A stretch of DNA of 64,000 bases, taken from NCBI RefSeq assembly GCF_030272615.1, contig NC_081409.1, positions 19,842,260-19,906,259 of the forward strand, written 5' to 3'. The stretch comes from Cryptomeria japonica. Taxonomy: Eukaryota > Streptophyta > Pinopsida > Cupressales > Cupressaceae. The notes beneath the pieces were generated by a model. That model was not told the DNA's origin, ran no database searches, and saw nothing but the letters and a program-made list of their open reading frames with translations. Position numbers and translations under genes: made by a program. Positions 57,181-64,000 of the stretch are shown here, one piece after another. Position 1 is the stretch's first letter; each line of letters opens with the position of its first letter.

Positions 57181-60100
57181 ATGGCATCCACCTCTGCACT
57201 TGAATATATAGCAAACCCTACTGTAGTTGAGGTCATAAAATTCCCTAGGCCCGTATTTCAACTAGTTCCTGAAGTAGCAAAGAAAGATGACAATATAGGT
57301 GCTTTCTCACAAATACCAAAAGGAGTTGTTTATGCTGAAGACCCCATAATTTACATTCACTAAAACATAGAGGAATTGGGAGATGAAGAGCTCAAAACTA
57401 TGTATAAAACTGTCATATGTTATAATTCCGTAAATGTGAAACCGGAACATAAAATCATTGAAACACTAGGATTTACTGAAATGCTCTGCATTCCTGCATT
57501 TCCCAAGGATGTGATTAGGATAGTCTTAAGTAGGGCACATGGTGAATTTTTCTGGTTAGATGTAATTCACAAAATCACCAAGGAAGCTGTGAAAGCTATC
57601 ATAGGGTTACCGACCACCGGTAAAAGGCCAGACAAAACTAAGAAGGTCTCCAATGACCTAGTTACTAAGCTAACTGGTGCTACATCTGATAAAAGGTCCC
57701 TAAGAGTCAATGATGTAACCGGCATCAATGTAAGGTTTATCAGCATGATATTAGGGTATAAGGCAACTCATGCAAACAGAATCAATTCAGTTTCAAGTTT
57801 ATGCATTAAAAGTGCTTATGACATGATCACAAATAATGCAAAAATTGATATATGTGAGTGGTTGAAAGATGAGTTAATTGACAACCTAGGCAAGATTAAG
57901 AAGGATAAGAAAGGAACTTTTAGGTTTGGGAATCTGCTAGTATGTTTGATGCTACATATAACCAAACAAGTTCCTGGTATAGGTTACAAAGAACTTGGAT
58001 TTGATATACCAATAGCTAAACAGTTAATAGAATTATTCAACAATATGGGAGAAGATAAGGAAAACAATATCCATGATTTCTTTCAAGCACTTAAGGTCAA
58101 AATGAAGAAGAGAATCAGATTATCACAAAATATTGTTGACAAATATAAGGATGAAATATGTTTTGTAATAAGTCATCACAAGAACAATCTAGGTAACAGA
58201 GATGGGCTATGAGACAGATGATCACATAATTGAGACTTATGCTAAAGCACTTCTGGAAGAACCAAACGAACCAAAGGAAGAAGTATTTGGTAGTGTTGAG
58301 ACTATAGAAAAACAAATACAATCTAAGAAGAGAGTGAAAAAGGTTGAGGCAGTTGTGAGAAGAGGCTCTAGACAGGCAAAAGCTATTAAAGAAGATGTGT
58401 TAAAACAACCCGTATCACTGAGGATGAGCTAGGAAATCTACAGCCTGACACTCATCTTTCACCGGTAGGCACTTCTTCGGAGAGTGACATGCCTGCAGCT
58501 TTCAAAAGGGTTGTAAGGAAAAGAGATCCCTCACTGGCAACCACACCCTCACCTAGGAGGACAAGACATAAACAACAAGCAATAAGATCACCGATTAAGA
58601 AGACTACACCAAAGAATAAACTGACACCCAAGAAGAAGAAGAGAACAAAACAAAACCTGGCTCCTCTTGATATACTATTGAATGAAATTATAGAGGAAGG
58701 GAAACTAAAGAATATACAAAAATTGTATGACACTCTAACAACGGATGAAAAAGAACAAGTAGAAAACAGTGTTGTATTGCATATGGACATGTATAAGAAA
58801 TTTTTGATAGAAGTTGTAGATGAAGTACTAGATGAACTGATCAAAAGACTGGAAGCAAGGAGACAAGCAGTAATATAACTTGACAAGAAAATCAAGATAG
58901 AAAAGCTACTTCCTGTGTACCCAGTGAACTCACCTAAAGAAATTGATGATTTAATTGCTAAAGCCAACTGGTCAATACTCTCTACTGCACACCGAAGCAT
59001 TGCATTAATGGTTGGAAGAGTCAATGAGGTGACTGAAGAAATAGAAAATGCATGGGATATATTCCTAATTGAAAAAGAAAAATAGGAAGAATATCGGAAC
59101 CCCAAACCAATAAAGGTATATCAAAAGGAAAGAGACAAAGGAAAAGGAAACGTTGGTGGACCTCCGAGTATTAAAGTGAAAGACAACTTACCCCCAACTT
59201 CTTTTACATCATCGGTAACAGCAACTAGAAAAGATCAACCGACAGTTGAAAGTATGGATGTAGAGGATGTCAATCCTAATCTTGAAGTCTTATACACAGT
59301 AGATGTTGATACACAAAAGATCAACATTGTGGTAGACAAAGATACAACTGGTAAGACTGAAATGGCTAGTGAGCCACTGGTAGTTGAGCAAACTGTTAAA
59401 ACATAGGAGAAACTGGCAGATGACAAAGAACAATAGGCAGAAGCTCAGACTGAGACAGTGCAACAAGAAAAGCAACAACAACAGGAACAGGTTCATGAGG
59501 AAACAGTGCCACCGACAACTGGAGAAGTACACAAACCATTGCTTAAAGAAATGCAAACACAAACAGACCTACCAGAGGTCACAACAAGCTTGGTTACTTC
59601 TTCCACTGGTGGAATTCAGAATGTTGATTCCTCCTCAGCAGGCCACAAACCAACAAATGTAACTGAAGTACTTTTGGATTCAATCAAAAGGATAACAGAT
59701 TGTAGTTCACAGGCTTACAAAGCTATAGATGACACAATCCCAATTTTGAAGGTAGTTGCTCCTAATTGTAATATAGACAATAAAGATTCTTTAGGACAAC
59801 TTGATACTTTGTGTAAATATATCACAGAAAACATTGAGAAAATAAAGGAAGAGACATTGAAGGACAAAGTAGAAATTGAAAAGCAAAAATTCTTTGAAGA
59901 TCAGATAAAGAAGTGTACTAGGGATTTTGACACACTTCTACCAGAACTATGTAACTTATTGAAAGAGTATAAAACTCTCTACAAAGACACCTGTAAGACA
60001 AACTTTTTGACAGTAGACATAGATAAGAAAATAAGCAAGGTACAAGATGAAATCAATAAACTTGTTGATAATTTTGTTAACTCACCTGATACATTATCAG

Positions 60101-60393
60101 TTTTTGAGCAAAGGATAACAAATTTTGAGGAAGAGTTACTTAAATTAGAAAGAGAAAAGGAGAGAATAGTGAATAAGGCAAAGGATCTGAGATTAAAACT
60201 GAGTCCAAGATTGGACTATCTAGCATCATTGCGGAAGGAAATATCTGAGGCACTGATACAGGGACAGAAAAAACCGATAGAGCATTTGCAGCACCTCACC
60301 AGTACAGTTAAAAGAACAGAGACAACAATAAGACACAGTAAAAATTTTATGGAGAGTATAAACTTGATTTTGGGGACCTGTTTCAAATTGTAA
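57181..60393 (+). pseudogene. F6 ORF2: large unknown protein
   Basis: I do not recognise this protein. ATG at 57181 (MASTSALEYIANP), TAA at 60391-60393, about 1,070 codons, all in one frame except 58202-58405, where two compensating shifts move it. The N-terminal part (57376-58200) looks globular: EFFWLDVIHKITKEAVKAI, GLPTTGKRP, VNVRFISMILGY-like text, then IDICEWLKDELI and GTFRFGNLLVCLML. A basic linker follows (58500-58660, with KKTTPKNKL, TPKKKKR). Then come acidic helices (58670-59080), a Q/E/T-rich disordered segment (59400-59600) and a long coiled coil (59700-60390). Stops at 57361, 58876, 59083, 59404 and 59434 are few for its length. It has no catalytic motif of a transposase, polymerase or protease that I can see. 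A plant-mobile-domain-like origin is a guess. Confidence 0.75.
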
Positions 60394-60612
60394 CTACCCA
60401 GTTACAAGGTTGAAACTACAAACTCTACTGACATCTTGACAACCTTTGTCATTGATGCCAAAGGGGGAGTAGTGGTATGAGAAAATTCAATATCACATGA
60501 ATCATATTCTCAAGGGGAGCACACATTTTTGGTAACATTTTTGGACTTCACATTTTTGGATACACTTTTGAAATTTCTCATGAGTGTTGCCATCAATGCC
60601 AAAGGGGGAGAT
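60394..60612 (+). other. F6 3' untranslated region with doubled polypurine tract
   Basis: Two copies of ATGCCAAAGGGGGAG lie 140 bp apart, at about 60456-60470 and 60597-60611; the second abuts the LTR. A further AAGGGGAGC is near 60513. GCCATCAATGCCAAAGGGG also precedes the F1 and F2 LTRs. Confidence 0.8.
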
Positions 60613-61382
60613 TATTGGTATATGCACACTCCAATGAGACATTGTATGTGATTGAAGGTTTTGTCATTGATGGCAACCTTACAATCCTATGGCACCATTA
60701 AGATAGTTCACCGGCATCAATAGATCACACTCTACACCGGCATAGAGAAAGGAAGCATACCAACATAGAGGCCGACAGGATTTTTGTTATATTATATTTT
60801 GTTTATTATTATAAAAACCTTGTAAGCCAACTTGACAAGTTGTAAAATGACTCATATATAAAAGAGATCATTGTAGACATTAAGGAAGTGATGTAAGCGA
60901 AAAAGGAAGATATTAGGCAGACCTATTATGCAAAATATATGTTAAAGGTTTTATGTAAAGAACATAGCAGAAACCGGTACTAGATCAGGCATTATAGATG
61001 CTATTGTAAAGCAATATAAGATAATGGATTTGTATAATCCACATTGTAAGTCAGTGAGACTTCCCATTGAGCAGTGAGCTCTAGGCAATTGGCCTTCCTA
61101 CATGTGCAGGCCCCTCTTGTAAGTAATATTCTCTTATTGGCTAGTAAGTGGATATTGTGGGTCACAAATCCCACCGAGGTTTTTCCCACACCGGGTTTCC
61201 TCGTTAAATCCTTGTGTCATGGTGTGCTTTTCATGTGGATGTTTTTAACTATGTTTATTTCATTATTTATTGCATATCAGTACACTGTTATAATATGTTC
61301 TGCATGTTTTAAGTTGAGAAATTCTAATTACCAGTTATATACTGATTCACCCCCCCTCTCAGTATCTATGAGTTTCCTAACA
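60613..61382 (+). repeat. F6 3' LTR
   Basis: 770 bp, starting TATTGGTATATGC (terminal TG mutated to TA) and ending TTTCCTAACA. TATA box at 60855-60864 and GAGCAGTGAGCTCTAGG at 61069-61085, both as in the 5' LTR. Confidence 0.9.
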
Positions 61383-61387
61383 GTTAC

Positions 61388-62089
61388 TAATTATCGAATC
61401 AACAAAATTCAAGTTTTTCATGTGAAACTATGCTCAATCGCTCCCAAAAATATCTCACATATCATATCCACACATAAAAGCATTAACCAAGTCAATCTTA
61501 AATATCTGCACTAGCAAAATTGATCTCCCACAAGTCGGCTTCACAAAATATCAAAATATGAAACATGTAGCTTCAAGTCAGCTCAAATCTTCTTAAAAAA
61601 ATATTCCCAATCCAAAACATATGATCACATGCTTCCCATAAGTCAGTCCAATTACCTCAAACTTACCAACAACCACTAGAATCACCTCAAGAAATCCGGT
61701 TGACATGATACACCTCAATAATGAAGATAACCTTGTTTTACTGTTCTATCGGATATCGAAACTTCTAACATGATAAAGAATCAACACTGGAGGATAGTAA
61801 TGCATGATAATCTACTTCCCATATTGAATCAACTTAATTTAGATGATTGAAACCAAAAACACATCACTGGAAATGTGAACTATTCACCAAAGCTGTGTAC
61901 AGAGTATCACCGATAGACTTGCACCAAAACTTACTCAAAATATCCTCAAGACACCCAGATAACCAAAAATCCATACTGGATAAGATCAATAGGCTGAGTT
62001 GCCATCAATGACAAGTCCTAAGAAATATCATGCATCAAATATGACCAATCTTCACCCGAGCATCACCGAAATAGTGTCTTATGCCAACA
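61388..62089 (-). repeat. F3 5' LTR, right piece
   Basis: 702 bp, continuing the F3 LTR after F6 and ending GTCTTATGCCAACA (62076-62089). It aligns with 51894-52472 and with the right part of 62830-63987. Confidence 0.88.
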
Positions 62090-62094
62090 CTGAG

Positions 62095-62829
62095 AACCTG
62101 AATAATCAGAAGACTCCAAGGTATGTAAGATTTAATCATTGAGAAAATCAGATTATTGGTTATAAGAATAAAGGTGTGATGAATAGGAGAAGGATTTCTA
62201 CTGAAGAGATATGTTTGATTTCAAAGATGGAGCTTAAAGATGTGGTAGAAGCATGTAAAGATGAGAATTGGATAAAAGCAATGGAAGAAGAGTTGAATCA
62301 GATTGAGAAGAATAACACTTGGGAACTTGTTTCGAGACCTAAAGACAAAAATGTAATTGGTACTAAGTGGGTGTTCTGGAATAAACTAAATAAAGTCGGT
62401 GAAGTTTTCAAAAACAAAGAAAGACTGGTATGTAAAGGGTGTTCTCAGATGGAAGGAATTGATTATGAGGAGATGTTTTCTCCTGTAGCTAGAATTGAAG
62501 TTGTTATATTGTTGCTTGCATATGCTTCTTACAAGAATTTCAAGGTGTATCAAATGGATGTTAAGTCAACCTTTTTTAACGGTGATCTTGAAGAGGAAGT
62601 ATACATTGAGCTATCAGATGGATTTTTTTTATAAGATGAAGGAGATATGGTATGCAAATTCAAGAAATCACTGTATGGACTTAAGAAAGCCCCTAGATCC
62701 TAGTATGCGAGATTAGATAAGTATTTGTTGAAGCTAGGATTTTGTAAAGGTATCGCTGATAGTAATTATACTTTAAGGTTGACAATGATAACATTTTGAT
62801 TGTTGAAGTCTTTGTTGTTGATATCATTT
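62095..62829 (+). pseudogene. F4 reverse transcriptase, 5' part
   Basis: Continuation of F4 pol after F3. It reads into KAMEEELNQIEKNNTW (about 62275), GTKWVFWNKL (about 62356), YEEMFSPVARIE, YQMDVKSTFFNGDLEEEVY (about 62549) and KSLYGLKKAPRS. Stops at 62632 and about 62701 and a frame change near 62770 break it. The catalytic motif reads FVVD (62811-62822), so the first Asp of the FVDD site is Val. The next codons (IIF) are interrupted by the F3 solo LTR at 62830 and resume as …TTGGAGGA at 63993. Confidence 0.9.
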
Positions 62830-63987
62830 TGTTGGAATCAATGAACACTAAGAGGAGGGGGGTAAATCAATGTTTCGGTATTTAGAAATTTGTTAATATG
62901 ATTCTTTAACCACTAGATGCTGATAACAAAAACTAAAATGCAAAAATACAAAGCAAATAGGAACATGACCATAACACCAATATTTTTACGTGGAAACCTA
63001 GAAAGGGAAAAACCATGGTGGGATTGAGTACCCATAATATTATCATACTATGGCGAGTATTAAAACAATATTACATGAGTTAGAATGTACATGCATTCAT
63101 GCACACTACATAGAGCTCACTACTCAATTACAAAAGAGTTACAACCCGGAGGAAGGCTCCCTTCCTTACAAGCTAATAAAAAATGATTACAATGAGTAAT
63201 GAACTGAAGAAAAGCATCTGACTATGCCAAATAACAATTCCAGTTAGGCACAAAGTGATCCACTATATTGTTCTAATAATCTGCTATGTTCTGCTCTACT
63301 ATTGATTATCAAATCAATAAAACTCAAGGTGCACACATGAAACTACGCTCAATCTCTCCCAAAATCATCTCCCAAAATTAGTAACCAAGTCGATCTTATA
63401 TATCCACACTAAAAAAATTGATCTCCTAGAATCGGCTTCACAAAATATCAGAATATGAAACATGTAGCTTAAAGTTGGCTCAAATCTTCATAAAACCATA
63501 TTTTGGATCCAAAACATATGATCACACACTTTCCATAAGACGGTCCAATTACCTTGAACTTACCAACAATCACCGGAATTGCCTCAAAGAATCTGGTTCA
63601 CATGCTACACCATCAATAATGAAGATAAGCCTGTTTTATTGCTCTACCAAATACCAGATCTTCTAACATGCATAGGAATCAACATCGGATGATAGTATTG
63701 CATGATAATCTACTTCTCATACTCAATCAACTTAACTCATATGACTATAATCCAAAAAACATCACCGGACAAGAGAAATTCTCACCCACACTGTACACTG
63801 AGTATCACTGATAGACTTACACCAGAACTTACTTAAAACATCCTCATGACATCTAAATATCCAAAAATCCATACCGGATAAGATTAATAAGTTGATTTGC
63901 CATCAATGACAACTCCTAATAAATCTCATGCACCAAATATCACCAATATTCACCAGAGCATCATCGGAATAGTGTCTAATGCCAATC
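62830..63987 (-). repeat. F3 solo LTR inside F4 reverse transcriptase
   Basis: 1,158 bp, TGTTGGAATCAATG to TAATGCCAATC (the CA end has mutated). The near-duplication CATTT (62825-62829) / GATTT (63988-63992) flanks it. With one copy removed, the host codons for IIFGG are rebuilt, which confirms the boundaries. Confidence 0.9.
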
Positions 63988-64000
63988 GATTTTTGGAGGA

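Larger units (their letters stand above)
54922..61382 (+). mobile_element. F6: two-gene, polymerase-less LTR element
   Basis: 6,461 bp with LTRs 54922-55686 and 60613-61382. The near-duplication ATTAC (54917-54921) / GTTAC (61383-61387) flanks it. Intact relatives of the target (near 45146-45160 and 63296-63310: CTATTATTGATTACC, CTACTATTGATTATC) show the empty site. It has a primer site, a coiled-coil/zinc-knuckle gene (55758-56874), a second large gene (57181-60393), a 3' untranslated region with two identical polypurine cores, and no protease, integrase, reverse transcriptase or RNase H motifs in any frame I read. Confidence 0.9.
44689..62089 (-). mobile_element. F3: polymerase-less LTR element split by F2 and F6
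   Basis: Minus-strand element. The 3' LTR is 44689-45282 plus 51894-52472, the 5' LTR 54450-54921 plus 61388-62089; both reconstitute to about 1,173 bp. The near-duplication TTGAG (44684-44688) / CTGAG (62090-62094) flanks it. The internal part is only about 1.98 kb (52473-54449): primer site, a coiled-coil/zinc-knuckle gene, a remnant of a second gene, and polypurine runs. There is no reverse transcriptase or integrase, so it must have been moved by another element's enzymes. It sits in F4 pol. Confidence 0.88.
32957..64000 (+). mobile_element. F4: Ty1/copia element, heavily interrupted, 3' end outside
   Basis: The 5' LTR is in two pieces (32957-32973 and 40800-42103) around a LINE. Gag to integrase lies at 42159-44688, then F3 (44689-62089), then reverse transcriptase at 62095-62829, an F3 solo LTR (62830-63987), and the first codons after the break at 63993-64000. 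The 3' LTR is not in the window. The primer site is TGGTACCAAAGC (42106-42117). Confidence 0.88.

Noticed and set aside
58452-59105. 217-residue hydrophobic minus-strand frame resembling a membrane protein
   Set aside because: Antisense of the lysine-rich and acidic segments of F6 ORF2; no start context or neighbours support it.

Overview
This window is nuclear DNA of a land plant with a large, repeat-packed genome, possibly a gymnosperm, although nothing in the sequence proves the lineage. The evidence is chromodomain Ty3/gypsy elements, Ty1/copia elements with plant-type primer sites (TGGTATCAGAGC and variants), and an L1-like LINE with a C-terminal RNase H. I found no host protein-coding gene, rRNA, tRNA or CRISPR array. 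Nearly all of the 64 kb can be read as transposons inserted into transposons. I give the families working names: F1 to F6 for copia-type LTR elements, Gypsy1 and Gypsy2, and LINE.

Left block (1-30,894). An old minus-strand gypsy-like gag remnant lies at 45-860. Next to it is a complete F1 copia (2374-9249, target duplication AACTA). Gypsy1 (plus, 11486-29959, duplication GAAAT) is split inside its integrase by the related Gypsy2 (minus, 16505-27103, duplication GTTTT). Gypsy2 is itself split twice: by an internally deleted F2 copia (21056-22390, duplication ATTAG) and by an F1 solo LTR (22668-24075, duplication GGTTG). At each junction the host reading frame resumes when the insert and one duplication are ignored.

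Right block (30,895-64,000). An F5 element (minus) has F4 (a plus copia) in its LTR. F4 carries a 7.8 kb LINE (32974-40785, minus, 14-bp duplication) only 17 bp into its 5' LTR. F4's pol is broken by F3 (44689-62089, minus) and by an F3 solo LTR (62830-63987). Each LTR of F3 is in turn split: one by a nearly complete F2 copia (45283-51888, minus), the other by F6 (54922-61382, plus). This gives four nested levels and a readable relative order of insertion.

How the parts may work together. F1, F2 and F4 carry (decayed) gag, protease, integrase, reverse transcriptase and RNase H. F3, F5 and F6 show no polymerase genes in the visible sequence. They encode a coiled-coil protein followed by several CCHC zinc knuckles. 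F6 also carries a second, about 1,070-codon reading frame that I do not recognise, and F3 keeps a remnant of the same frame. F3 and F6 share primer site type, polypurine tract and conserved LTR blocks with F2 and F4, so they look like non-autonomous partners moved by the copia machinery. The LINE is also unusual: a third reading frame follows ORF2 and overlaps its stop codon by 8 nt. These two unexplained accessory proteins are the best candidates for something undescribed. Most coding regions are decayed, largely through glutamine codons turned into stops.
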